Source: Bacillota bacterium (lineage in GTDB: Bacteria > Bacillota > Bacilli > Alicyclobacillales > SLC66). Taken from it: DNA of 47,166 nucleotides. Position numbers and translations under genes: made by a program. The notes under the pieces are model-generated. The model was given only the letters and a program-made list of their open reading frames with translations. It was not told the DNA's origin and made no database searches. Below, one piece after another: positions 27,382 through 35,953 of this stretch. The stretch spans positions 1 through 47,166 of the forward strand of contig JAJZCW010000025.1 in NCBI GenBank assembly GCA_021828865.1. Direction: 5' to 3'. Numbering within the stretch: position 1 is the first letter of the stretch; each line of letters begins with the position of its first letter.

Positions 27382-28137
27382 TTACGGCTTTTCTATTTGT
27401 GCTACGAGAGAACTCGGAACTCCAATATTTAGATTAGGTGCATTGTAATTAAACATCAAATCTGTAGAGCTCATCGAATTTGTTCCTTTGCCTGGTACCC
27501 CAACTGTGGATTGCACTTCAATTTGTCTTAATAACCCGTCTGTGGTATCCACCCAAACCGTATATAGGGACTCCTGAGGCTTTACCAGTGCCGTGTGTCC
27601 AAGGTAGGAGCCTAAATCTACAGTCTTGAATTGATAGACGTTGCAAAGCCACGATACAACAGTTTGATCAGGTAACTGGTAAACCACTTTTGGAGGATTT
27701 TTGGCAATTGCATCAGACAAAGATTGCCACGGGCGCAAATCAGAAACAGGAGTCATTGGCTTCCATCTGCCTGCGTCTTCATAATAAGCAAAGGATCCAT
27801 TTTGATAAACTGAATAATTATTGCCACCAATCGTCTCGTCCATCTGAATTTGTACTGGAGTCGTCGAGCTAGGTAACATGACAGCTCCGTAGAAATTTAC
27901 TGATCGTACCGAACGACCTGTAGCTTCCTGAATTTGCGCCTTGATCGAGTAATTCTGAATAGACGACATACTATTAATTGCGTCTTGAATTTTTACAAGC
28001 CCTTGTGAAGCAACCGAACGTTGCACGACCGATTTTTGCATCAATGCAGGGTTCGATTGAAGATTCCCACAACCGGCAAGAAGCATGGTTCCACCTGCCA
28101 ATGCAGAAATAATCAAAACTGTACTTTTCATTTTCAC
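27382..28137 (-). CDS. Secreted lipoprotein, outer sheet similar to LolA/LppX-type carriers
   Basis: The 251-residue product starts with a lipoprotein signal peptide; the lipobox LLAGC puts the lipid-bearing cysteine at about residue 23. The mature part is rich in beta-type patterns (YSIKAQIQEATGRSVRSVNF, VQIQMDETIGGNNYSVY, YTVWVDTTDGLLRQIEVQS). It looks like the LolA/LppX carrier-type half-barrel, such as YcnI/DUF-type Gram-positive lipoproteins. The fold is inferred from pattern, not alignment. The start is GTG 28137 (AAGGAG nine bases upstream), overlapping the stop of the membrane-protein gene as GTGA; ATG 28131 is an alternative. It is the last gene of a three-gene envelope operon. Confidence 0.8.
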   Translation of the reverse strand: MKMKSTVLIISALAGGTMLLAGCGNLQSNPALMQKSVVQRSVASQGLVKIQDAINSMSSIQNYSIKAQIQEATGRSVRSVNFYGAVMLPSSTTPVQIQMDETIGGNNYSVYQNGSFAYYEDAGRWKPMTPVSDLRPWQSLSDAIAKNPPKVVYQLPDQTVVSWLCNVYQFKTVDLGSYLGHTALVKPQESLYTVWVDTTDGLLRQIEVQSTVGVPGKGTNSMSSTDLMFNYNAPNLNIGVPSSLVAQIEKP

Positions 28138-29789
28138 CCTGCATGTCTCCTTCCGAATCGCCGGAAAATAGCAATAATGACAACAAGCACATAACCGCCG
28201 ACCAAAAGATCATAAAGAGGTATACGGGATGGTCCGAGCAGCAGAACTTCCTGGTGATCATAAACGGACATCAACAATTGAGGTTTGGTCCCTGCAGAGA
28301 CGTGTACTGTACTCAAATTAACCAAGTTGCCGTGGTAGACCCTAAACTGTTCCACCAATTGGCGATTTTTATACACATATCCGCCTAAATAGCGAATTGG
28401 CGAGGTGCTAACCAGGCTTGGTGAATTGGCAATAATCAAATCTCCGTTTGATTGTGGAAATACCGATTCAAACCGGAAACTATCCCGTCCGCTATACCAA
28501 AGCACATTCCATTTTCCGGTAGGAGTTAATTGCACAATTTGAGCAGGTACGGTATTAATCAAGAGTTGATCGGTCCCATTACCAAGCACATCGGCAAACA
28601 CAATATCGCTTGTGAGTGGATGACTGTAACTCCCGTACAATGTAGCTATGATTTTGGGCTTATCTGGTGGTAAGGTAACGACCTGCAATAGATTGTTTCC
28701 TTCAACCACCGCTGTTGGGGAAGCTAACTCTGATTTTGGAAGTAGTCGATACAAACCGAGTATGGCAACACCATCTGTCTTAATATGAACCGTCTGATGA
28801 TCATAAGTTCCTGCTAATACCCCGTTGTTCAAGGTCAATCCTTGTTGATGTTCGACAGCGTTTCTACCTGTAAGCTGTTCCCAATTTGCCACTTCGTTCT
28901 TTGCGGTCTGTATCGTTAAATTTGCCAAGTCCGATGCAGTTTGTCCTGGGCTTAGTAGTGTAGACAGCAACTCACCAGGTGATGCGGACAACGTAAAATA
29001 CATGCGGCTGTCTCCATTAATATTCAAAAAGTGGCTGGTGCTAAAAGGGAAATCTGAACTACCTAGCGCGCTGTAAGGAATACCCGCCAACTGGTTGGGA
29101 GACGCGAAATTTGTCAGATACCCATGGCCTTTAGGCTGAATTGTCACTAAATCATAGGAATGCTGAATTTCCACAAGTGCTTCCTCAATTTGGTTGCTGC
29201 CACTTAAAGCCAATCCATCGACCAAAGTTTGGGCTTCCTCTTTATAAGGTTGATGCGCCTGCAAGGTTAGGATCATTTGTTGGCCAGGCCTGCTCGGGTC
29301 TGGGATGGTAGTCACAGGCAAACTTGGCACTTGCGGGTCCTGACTGGCTAAACGGCCTAAATAATTGACACTGAAGTGAGAAAGCGTAGACCAACTATCG
29401 AGCGGTAGCCAAATTTCAAAACCTGTCATCACCATAATAACAAGGAATAAAGTGAGCACTTTTTTCCCAATAAGGATTCTGCCTAATATCAGAGCCAAGA
29501 TCACAAATACAATCCAGTCAATGATGATCCATTTAAGGGTATATCCAAAAATTCCACTAATAGCGTAAGAAGTCATCAACGCAAAAAGGGTAAACCTAAA
29601 AACAAAGTTGCGATCTTTTTTAGGAAAGACAAAATAAAACACAAGACTTGTTACAATAACTCCCAAGACGCCTATGTAGGAATATTGCAACGTCCATGCC
29701 ACAAATATCAATTGATAGAATAGCACAATCCAAAGGGAAAAAAGCAACAGTAAGGGTATCGTAAGCCATTTTTTCAATGCCTTATTCAC
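28134..29789 (-). CDS. Large membrane protein with beta-rich extracytoplasmic domain, unknown function
   Basis: I do not recognise the family. The 551-residue product has about six N-terminal membrane helices (residues about 8-155), then a long extracytoplasmic region (about 165-520) with repeated Asp/Asn/Gly turns. These include segments like SDIVFADVLGNGTDQLLI and RFESVFPQSNGDLII, reminiscent of FG-GAP/VCBS propeller blades. A last helix near the C-terminus (about 520-540) is followed by a basic tail (RRFGRRHAG). The GTG at 29789 overlaps the end of the O-antigen-ligase-like gene by eight bases. The gene is coupled on both sides, so it probably acts with the ligase-like protein and lipoprotein. 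Confidence 0.75.
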   Translation of the reverse strand: MNKALKKWLTIPLLLLFSLWIVLFYQLIFVAWTLQYSYIGVLGVIVTSLVFYFVFPKKDRNFVFRFTLFALMTSYAISGIFGYTLKWIIIDWIVFVILALILGRILIGKKVLTLFLVIMVMTGFEIWLPLDSWSTLSHFSVNYLGRLASQDPQVPSLPVTTIPDPSRPGQQMILTLQAHQPYKEEAQTLVDGLALSGSNQIEEALVEIQHSYDLVTIQPKGHGYLTNFASPNQLAGIPYSALGSSDFPFSTSHFLNINGDSRMYFTLSASPGELLSTLLSPGQTASDLANLTIQTAKNEVANWEQLTGRNAVEHQQGLTLNNGVLAGTYDHQTVHIKTDGVAILGLYRLLPKSELASPTAVVEGNNLLQVVTLPPDKPKIIATLYGSYSHPLTSDIVFADVLGNGTDQLLINTVPAQIVQLTPTGKWNVLWYSGRDSFRFESVFPQSNGDLIIANSPSLVSTSPIRYLGGYVYKNRQLVEQFRVYHGNLVNLSTVHVSAGTKPQLLMSVYDHQEVLLLGPSRIPLYDLLVGGYVLVVIIAIFRRFGRRHAG

Positions 29790-30999
29790 TTTTTGCCGCC
29801 CCCTTGGTATAAATAAGAACCATTGTTCCCGCAAACCAGAACAAATAGTTCATGGTAGGAACTTCAAAAATATTTTCTACAAAATTATGTGCGACCATGA
29901 CGACGAGTGAACTAAATACACCAATAAATACGTAACCAATCGGTGTCTTGAAGTGAACTTTTGCCGCCTTATAGACCTCTCTCAAGTAGACCACAATTAA
30001 TCCCACATAGGAGATGAGCCCTAATAGTCCTGTCTCGGCCAACGTTTTTGCGTAATAATTATCGACATAGATGACACCAAAGAAACGTGATGCTACCGCC
30101 CCTCCATATCTTCCAAGACCAGCGCCAAATAGCGGATTATTGCGCATTTGATCATAGGCGTTCATCCATCTTGCGATTCTTCCGCTTTCCATTGTTTTTG
30201 CCCAATAAACGATGGATAAAAATTGTGCAATCCTGGCGTGAATAGGTGGGACAAAGAGGACGGCTACCACTGCAATGATAATAGCAGCGATGGTTAGCCG
30301 TTTATCAACCAGCCATGTAAATATGAGCACCCCTAAGAAAAATGCAAACCATGCTCCGCGAGTGAAAGAAAAAACCAACGACATTACAGAGAATACTGCA
30401 GCCAGAATATAAAACCAACGTTTGCCACGATGTTTTTCATATAATGCCACACCAAAAGCAGTGGGAGCGATAAAAGCCATATACGATCCCATGATGTTGG
30501 GGCTACCGAAGATCGAATACACCCTTGTCCTCTCATGCTCACCGAGATTCAACCAAGCCGCAGGAATCGGAGCCTTTACGACATATTGATACACACCGTG
30601 CAGGGCGACCAAAAACCCAGCAAAAACCATAAACTTTAGTAAAGGTAATATGTCATCTTTTTCGACGATATAAGGTAACGTCAACATAAACAGCATATAC
30701 ATGTAATCCACTCGGTACCCTGCAAAAGCGACCTTGAGATAACCTGTATCCATCAATACATATACCAAACCAAGCAAAGCTACAAAAATAACCATTTTTT
30801 GCGACTTGAATAATGGACGTCTATCGCCCAAAAAATACGCACGAATGACGAAAATTGCAAAAAAGATTAACAAGATCTTGTCCCATTGTCCGCCAATTAT
30901 TCCCCAAGGATAAATATGTAAAAAATAATCGGATATAGGGAAGGCTGCTAAGAGATATAGCGGCCATTTCATATGCCGTGGCAATACACTTTCGCCCAT
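29782..30999 (-). CDS. O-antigen ligase-like (Wzy/WaaL family) polytopic membrane protein
   Basis: Members of this family polymerise polysaccharide or transfer it to an acceptor at the outer face of the membrane. The 405-residue protein has about ten to eleven membrane helices. A large outer loop around residues 235-300 shows the Wzy_C-type pattern (SGRIARWMNAYDQMRNNPLFGAGLGRYGG) and is followed by NYYAKTLAETGLLGLISYVGL, which resemble the conserved loop and helix of the family. The start ATG 30999 follows GAGGTGGAAT. In a Bacillota cell the product is likelier for exopolysaccharide or a wall polymer than O-antigen. It begins the envelope operon 30999-27382. Confidence 0.87.
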   Translation of the reverse strand: MGESVLPRHMKWPLYLLAAFPISDYFLHIYPWGIIGGQWDKILLIFFAIFVIRAYFLGDRRPLFKSQKMVIFVALLGLVYVLMDTGYLKVAFAGYRVDYMYMLFMLTLPYIVEKDDILPLLKFMVFAGFLVALHGVYQYVVKAPIPAAWLNLGEHERTRVYSIFGSPNIMGSYMAFIAPTAFGVALYEKHRGKRWFYILAAVFSVMSLVFSFTRGAWFAFFLGVLIFTWLVDKRLTIAAIIIAVVAVLFVPPIHARIAQFLSIVYWAKTMESGRIARWMNAYDQMRNNPLFGAGLGRYGGAVASRFFGVIYVDNYYAKTLAETGLLGLISYVGLIVVYLREVYKAAKVHFKTPIGYVFIGVFSSLVVMVAHNFVENIFEVPTMNYLFWFAGTMVLIYTKGAAKSE

Positions 31000-31031
31000 T
31001 ATTCCACCTCGACCTCAATTAATACCGATTC

Positions 31032-31058
31032 ATTATATCACAGGGAATGGATTTCCCT
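31032..31058 (-). promoter_or_regulatory. Extended -10 promoter of the envelope operon with an inverted repeat in the spacer
   Basis: On the minus strand TGATATAAT (31032-31040) is a full extended -10 box, about 30 bases before the O-antigen-ligase-like start. The only TTGACG lies 23 bases upstream, so a -35 box is weak or absent. A perfect hairpin/palindrome (AGGGAA-ATCCA-TTCCCT, 31042-31058) sits just upstream of the -10, where a regulator could bind. It has no T tract, so it is not a clear terminator for the gene before it. Confidence 0.55.
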
Positions 31059-31067
31059 ATCGTCAAT

Positions 31068-33347
31068 TCAATGTATTACCTTTACATTTTGATTGCTTAC
31101 CCAACCCGTTTTACCATTTCCGTCTGTTACATTGTCCCAGCCATTCCCTGGATTATTAATCAATACTAAATATACCCCATTTGGGACACTATCCAGAATA
31201 TTGCTGTTAGAGGATGCAGCAGCAGAATGAACAGCAAGTGTACTTCCGTAATTAATTCCAGTGACCTCGACCACATTCTCTAGATATACCAAATTCCAAT
31301 TGACGAATCCTGTCTGACCATTGGAGAGTTTTACCTCATCCCAGCCTGGAGTATCACCTAGTACTGTAAAAGTTGATCCTTGCGGAATATTGCCGATAGC
31401 TTGCGGAGATACAGTCGCATCTTCTGGGCCCGAATATACTGTGATACTATTAGTGGCTTTCCCCATCGCTCCAGTTGGATACGTGAAAACGATCCTCGTC
31501 GATGCTTCTGGCATCTGAGGTTGGTTCGTAAGAGTTGAAGAATAAGGTGCAATTTCAGACATAATACGAGCAATGCTGTTTGACCAATAAGGATCGGTGG
31601 CATAATCCACATTCATCCCATCCAAATTAGGGCCATTGAAAAAAGAACCGTTGCTGTTCAAATAATCATTACGGACAAACCAAGCCTGGAAGTTTATGTC
31701 GTACTCAATCGATCGAAACGTAGCTGCCGCATTGGGATTGCTTGTATAGGCTTCATAACCGAATAGATTATCCCTATTTTTTGCAAAATATGATGTCCCC
31801 CACCCCGATTCAATAATGGCATGAGCCACAAGATACTGCGCATTTACACCAAATTGCTGCTGGGCCTCTATAAAATACTTGCCCGTATTTTGAAGGACAC
31901 TGCTCGAAACAGCATGTTGAGCAAAAAACGAATTGATTTGGCTTGCAGTTAAACTGGATGCTGTCGTCAAGTTCATGGTACGATAGGGATTTTCCCAACT
32001 CCCAACATAAACATCGCCATTTGTATTCACCTGATACCAGTGAATGTAATCTTCCGTGACGTAAGTCTGACCTGGCACCATAAAGGAAGGTGCAGGTGCC
32101 CAAGTAATGTTCACCTGTCCCCAATGATCAACCAACATATTGTTTACCACTGTAAACGTATCCCCATTAGGAGATGTAATGTTGGTCGGATAATTTGAAT
32201 AAACGATTTGTTGATTTTGAGTGTTGATTACTTGTGCATGATCTAGTGTCTTGGCAAAATTGATGGCGTCCTGTTCATTGCTGAAAGATCTCATCAATTG
32301 CGAGTACCGATAAACACCATATAGCCCAATAGATGACCACACCATCTGATTTGTATTGATTTGAATGACCACAGCTCCCTGAAGCGTCTTCGCATAGGAA
32401 ATCGCCGCAGTCTCAGTTACAAACGACTTCATTGTTTGCGTTCCCACTACAACTGCATAATTCGGAAGATTGCTGTATACCGTTTGTTGTGTGGAAATAT
32501 TCACCACCGTTACATTAGTCAAGTTTTGTGCATAGGCAATCGCATCGCTCTCATAAGCAAACTGCTTGATCAAGATACCATTCTGATAGACATCATATCT
32601 AGGAATATTATCCCATACATCACTGCCTGTAGAATTATCAATAACTTCACTCATTGCGTTTTGCTCCGCATAGGTTTTCGCATCATTAAACGATGAGAAC
32701 GACTTGGAAAATTGACCATTTACCGTTACCTGATAAACAGCTTGCCAAACCGTTTGATTACTAGACACACTCACCACACTAGCTGAAGGTAAATTGGAAG
32801 CAGATGTAAGAGCATCAGCCAAGTATTGATATTGCGCCTTTGACGAATTGCCCTGAACCACATAATTGCCCTGAATATTTGACCACAATACTTCCCCAGT
32901 TGCCAGATTGACAATATAATCTCCAGATTCCTGTCTAGCCGCGCTAATCGCTTCTTGAAGAGTGGGATAGTGATGACTTGAAACCGAAGCAGATTGACCT
33001 GCCTGCAAATAATTTACTTCATAAGGTTCGCTGATATTGCTATAAACCATCTGATCAGATTGGGCATTAATAACCACCGCATTGCTATGGGACTTTGCCC
33101 ATTTCATGGCACTCTCCAAATTGGAAAACGACATAGAAATCAATTGATGATTTGATTGGGCATTTACGATATACGGCAAATATGTAACACGTTGATTGCG
33201 TGACATATTATGTATACTTTGAGATGTTACCCTATAATTATTCGTTACGGGAAATGCAGTAGCTGCATGGGCACTATACGAGGAAAGACTGATAGTGACC
33301 ACCATCGACAAAATTAACGAAAAAAATAATAGACGCTGTCGGATCAT
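31068..33347 (-). CDS. Secreted N-acetylglucosaminidase with seven N-terminal repeats and two SH3b domains
   Basis: The product is a peptidoglycan hydrolase of 759 residues. A signal peptide (about 1-28, ending SAHA-AT) precedes seven tandem modules of about 45-50 residues (about 58-387), each with the pattern Y.V..nG...KSF.....A..yA..l....V....T...VwSN.p. The glucosaminidase domain (about 480-602) has catalytic Glu513 in AIIESGWGTSYFA and the typical NLFGYEAYTSNPNA; two SH3b domains (about 632-691 and 692-759) follow. The repeat module is not one I know. The ATG at 33347 is within a hairpin with its ribosome site (see 33326-33376); its own promoter is at 33372-33401. Confidence 0.9.
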   Translation of the reverse strand: MIRQRLLFFSLILSMVVTISLSSYSAHAATAFPVTNNYRVTSQSIHNMSRNQRVTYLPYIVNAQSNHQLISMSFSNLESAMKWAKSHSNAVVINAQSDQMVYSNISEPYEVNYLQAGQSASVSSHHYPTLQEAISAARQESGDYIVNLATGEVLWSNIQGNYVVQGNSSKAQYQYLADALTSASNLPSASVVSVSSNQTVWQAVYQVTVNGQFSKSFSSFNDAKTYAEQNAMSEVIDNSTGSDVWDNIPRYDVYQNGILIKQFAYESDAIAYAQNLTNVTVVNISTQQTVYSNLPNYAVVVGTQTMKSFVTETAAISYAKTLQGAVVIQINTNQMVWSSIGLYGVYRYSQLMRSFSNEQDAINFAKTLDHAQVINTQNQQIVYSNYPTNITSPNGDTFTVVNNMLVDHWGQVNITWAPAPSFMVPGQTYVTEDYIHWYQVNTNGDVYVGSWENPYRTMNLTTASSLTASQINSFFAQHAVSSSVLQNTGKYFIEAQQQFGVNAQYLVAHAIIESGWGTSYFAKNRDNLFGYEAYTSNPNAAATFRSIEYDINFQAWFVRNDYLNSNGSFFNGPNLDGMNVDYATDPYWSNSIARIMSEIAPYSSTLTNQPQMPEASTRIVFTYPTGAMGKATNSITVYSGPEDATVSPQAIGNIPQGSTFTVLGDTPGWDEVKLSNGQTGFVNWNLVYLENVVEVTGINYGSTLAVHSAAASSNSNILDSVPNGVYLVLINNPGNGWDNVTDGNGKTGWVSNQNVKVIH
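32187..33176 (-). repeat. Coding tandem repeats: seven ~46-residue modules in the glucosaminidase
   Basis: Approximate module limits in the protein are 58-105, 109-158, 161-204, 205-248, 250-294, 296-340 and 342-387. Shared positions include a Phe-x-x-x-x-x-Ala-x-x-Tyr/Phe-Ala helix and an ending such as VWSNIP/VYSNLP. Modules are diverged at the sequence level, so they look old rather than a recent expansion. Confidence 0.8.
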
Positions 33348-33376
33348 GATAGAAGATCCCCTCCAGCGTCTATTAT
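33326..33376 (-). terminator. Hairpin containing the glucosaminidase ribosome site and start codon; likely thiolase terminator
   Basis: The arms are perfect 13-mers (ATAATAGACGCTG / CAGCGTCTATTAT) with a 25-base interior, and the minus-strand 3' arm is followed by a run of seven T. The interior holds GGAGGGGATC, the ATG at 33347, and an inner GGATC/GATCC stem. It begins about 28 bases after the thiolase stop, so it has the form of an intrinsic terminator laid over the start of the next gene. Confidence 0.7.
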
Positions 33377-33401
33377 GGGTAAGTGGTCAAGAGCATGTCA
33401 A
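33372..33401 (-). promoter_or_regulatory. SigA promoter of the glucosaminidase gene
   Basis: On the minus strand a perfect TTGACA (33396-33401) and CATAAT (33372-33377, five of six) are 18 bases apart, immediately after the thiolase stop. The -10 box lies in the upstream arm of the hairpin at 33326-33376, so transcripts from it should start near 33365 and lack most of that arm. Confidence 0.75.
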
Positions 33402-33403
33402 CC

Positions 33404-34576
33404 TTAAGTTCGTTCGATAATCATGGCAATTCCTTGCCCTCCGCCAATACATAACGAAACTGCCGCATATCTCCATTGATTTCGCTTTAATTGTAAAGCG
33501 GCACTAATCAGCAACCTAGAACCACTCGCTCCAACCGGATGTCCCAATGCGATCGCTCCACCCAGCAGATTTAATTTCTCATCAGGAATGGAGAGAACTT
33601 TTTTAACGGCTAACGTTTGAGCTGCAAACGCCTCATTGATCTCCACCACATCCATGTCATTAATCGACAATCCTGAGCGTTTAAGCGCTTTTTCAAGAGC
33701 CGGAACAGGCCCAATTCCCATACGTGTTGGATCGACACCTGCAATACCATAACCGATTATTTTAGCAATGGGCTTTAGCCCATGATTGGTAACCGCCTCT
33801 TCACCAGCCAGAATAACGGCTGCCGCGCCATCGTTAATTCCACTTGCATTACCCGCAGTAACCGTGCCATTCTTCCGAAATGAGGGCTTTAGCGAAGCCA
33901 GTTTTTCCATTGTTGTGGAGGGACGGATGTGTTCATCAAGCGTGACTTCTATGCTGCCACGCTTGCTATGGATAATGACAGGAGTAATTTCTTCTGCGAA
34001 TTGATCTCTTGATGCTTCTGCTTTTTTATGGGATCGAAGTGCGAATTCATCTTGTTCTTTACGTGAAATGCTGTAATCATCTGCCAGGTTTTCGGCTGTA
34101 TCCCCCATTCCGCAACCTGCATATTCATCTTTTAACGTGGCCCAAAGCATATCGGTAACAATGGGCGCCCCTGTTCCAAAACCAAATCGAGAAGCATGCA
34201 TGGAGTAGGGAATGCGACTCATACTTTCAGCTCCGCCTGCCAAACCGATCTCACTGTAACCAAGCATGATTGATTCAGTTGCAGATATGGCTGCTTGTAA
34301 TCCAGAACCGCACAGTCGATTGACCGTTAACGCAGGCGTTGATTCGAGCGTTCCCGCTCGAAGTCCCACATGACGAGCAAAATAGGCAGCGTTTGGTGAA
34401 GACTGAACGACATTGCCAAATACGACATTGTCTATGTGACTACCTTCAAGACCTGCTCTTTTGATGGCCGCCAAACTGGCTGTCACCGCCAGATCCTCTG
34501 CTGGGACATCTTTTAAAGAGCCTCCAAAAGTCCCAAAGGGAGTTCTTGCTCCTCCAATAATATAAACGTCTTTCAT
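33404..34576 (-). CDS. Acetyl-CoA C-acetyltransferase (thiolase)
   Basis: Thiolases join two acetyl-CoA to acetoacetyl-CoA or do the reverse cleavage in fatty acid breakdown. The 390-residue product has the nucleophilic Cys89 in NRLCGSGLQAA, the active-site His in LGHPVGASGSR, and the second Cys in SLCIGGGQGIAM. The thiolase I/II blocks GGAESMSR and GNASGINDGAAA are also visible. ATG 34576 follows AAGGAGG. A degradative or biosynthetic role cannot be told from sequence. It follows the PASTA protein and is upstream of the hairpin at 33326. Confidence 0.95.
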   Translation of the reverse strand: MKDVYIIGGARTPFGTFGGSLKDVPAEDLAVTASLAAIKRAGLEGSHIDNVVFGNVVQSSPNAAYFARHVGLRAGTLESTPALTVNRLCGSGLQAAISATESIMLGYSEIGLAGGAESMSRIPYSMHASRFGFGTGAPIVTDMLWATLKDEYAGCGMGDTAENLADDYSISRKEQDEFALRSHKKAEASRDQFAEEITPVIIHSKRGSIEVTLDEHIRPSTTMEKLASLKPSFRKNGTVTAGNASGINDGAAAVILAGEEAVTNHGLKPIAKIIGYGIAGVDPTRMGIGPVPALEKALKRSGLSINDMDVVEINEAFAAQTLAVKKVLSIPDEKLNLLGGAIALGHPVGASGSRLLISAALQLKRNQWRYAAVSLCIGGGQGIAMIIERT

Positions 34577-34606
34577 CCTCTTACCTCCTTTTTAAGATAT
34601 AGCCAT

Positions 34607-35941
34607 TTAATAACTGGTGGCGACCACAAATTTCACTTGGGAATTTTTTGCTACCACTGTATACGGTTTAGGAGCCTGAGCGATTACCTTCCCTTTATTC
34701 GCTAGGGACGAATTCTTATACACATAAGAATAATGCAATTGTAAAGCTAAAAGTTGCTGCGCTGCAGTGCTCACGTTTAAACCGCTAAGATTGGGCACCA
34801 GAGCACTTCCGTTTGGCACTCCGATTGTCAGATCTACCTTTTGACCATTAGCTAGCTTTTGGTTAGTTAATGGAGATGTTGCAATGATATGACTAGTGCC
34901 ATTGTTGATGCTTTTCGTCGCCAGGATGATATTCCCGGGGAGAATTCCTCTTTGTTCCAATATATTGATGGCTTCAGGTATGGAATCACCATTAAGATTA
35001 GGCATTACTCGTTGATTGGGTTTTTCGTTGTTTGCTAGCTTTTGCGCCGATATTGATGAATTTCCACTATAATCTTGTGCTGAGCCCGTTATTCTCGGTC
35101 TGCCAAACCACCATACAAGTCCAGCAATCACCACAATGATGATAAGTGCCAGGATCAACCAACCTCGAAGTGGAAAAGCCGTCACTGCGCTTTCTTCCTC
35201 GATTGATTCAAAATCCTGGTCATGCTCTTCATTTTCATCGTTATCATCATCCAAAGTGGTTTTGGTATCAGAAAAAATGATGTTTTGTCGGTTCTCTAAC
35301 GCTTGCAACAGCTCGGTTAATTCATTAAACCCTTCATTGCCTAGACTCATCGCCTCTTTTAACCTGTTTATGCCTAAGTTAACATGAACAGACAAAGACC
35401 GTTTCTCATCAGTTTGGACAGAGGCGTTCCATTCCAACAAACTTGCTGTGTAATTTGAAATGGCCGTTGGATTCCCTTCGCTAAGATTCTCCTTATTGGC
35501 TGTGCTCATCGGCAAACCGAGTAATCGAGGGTTTTCCCCATCCCACAACACTTGTCCAGCACTGAAACGAAAGTGGATTTTCTCTTGATATAGCATCCTA
35601 GTTCCCTGAATGATTTTTCCTACCGCTTCATAAATGTGGTGGTCAGGTAAAGTAGGCAACCCGATTTGAACATGGGATGTTCTTGAAAAAATACACAAAA
35701 AAGAGTTTTTTAAGCGTTCTCCATCGAGTAATTCTGCCACAAAGGAATGGGAAACAGCACTACGTCTTTGCAACCATTCATTGAACCAATTTTGATCAGC
35801 CACCTGGTTGGATATCATTGCAATCAGAACCTGACGTTGCAATCGCGTATCATATCCTAATCCAAACTGCCAACCGTCACAAAGTGGATCAATGCTCTCT
35901 ACATCATAACGATCTGTCAATGACAGCAATGCAATTCCCAC
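34607..35941 (-). CDS. PASTA-domain membrane protein with a degenerate kinase-like cytoplasmic domain
   Basis: The 444-residue protein has the layout of PknB-type Ser/Thr kinases: a cytoplasmic domain (about 10-230), an acidic linker, one membrane helix (about 259-279), then two PASTA domains (about 311-375 and 380-442, MPNLNGDSIPEA and VPNLSGLNVSTA). The kinase part is degenerate. The ATP-Lys site reads VLIAMI without Lys, the catalytic-loop position reads HFRFSAGQVLW instead of HRDLKxxN, and the DFG position reads LLGLP, so it is probably a pseudokinase or another fold. PASTA domains bind peptidoglycan in known kinases. The start is GTG 35941, or a TTG at 35929 better spaced from AGGGGTGG. 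Confidence 0.8.
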   Translation of the reverse strand: MGIALLSLTDRYDVESIDPLCDGWQFGLGYDTRLQRQVLIAMISNQVADQNWFNEWLQRRSAVSHSFVAELLDGERLKNSFLCIFSRTSHVQIGLPTLPDHHIYEAVGKIIQGTRMLYQEKIHFRFSAGQVLWDGENPRLLGLPMSTANKENLSEGNPTAISNYTASLLEWNASVQTDEKRSLSVHVNLGINRLKEAMSLGNEGFNELTELLQALENRQNIIFSDTKTTLDDDNDENEEHDQDFESIEEESAVTAFPLRGWLILALIIIVVIAGLVWWFGRPRITGSAQDYSGNSSISAQKLANNEKPNQRVMPNLNGDSIPEAINILEQRGILPGNIILATKSINNGTSHIIATSPLTNQKLANGQKVDLTIGVPNGSALVPNLSGLNVSTAAQQLLALQLHYSYVYKNSSLANKGKVIAQAPKPYTVVAKNSQVKFVVATSY

Positions 35942-35953
35942 CCCTGCTGAGGA

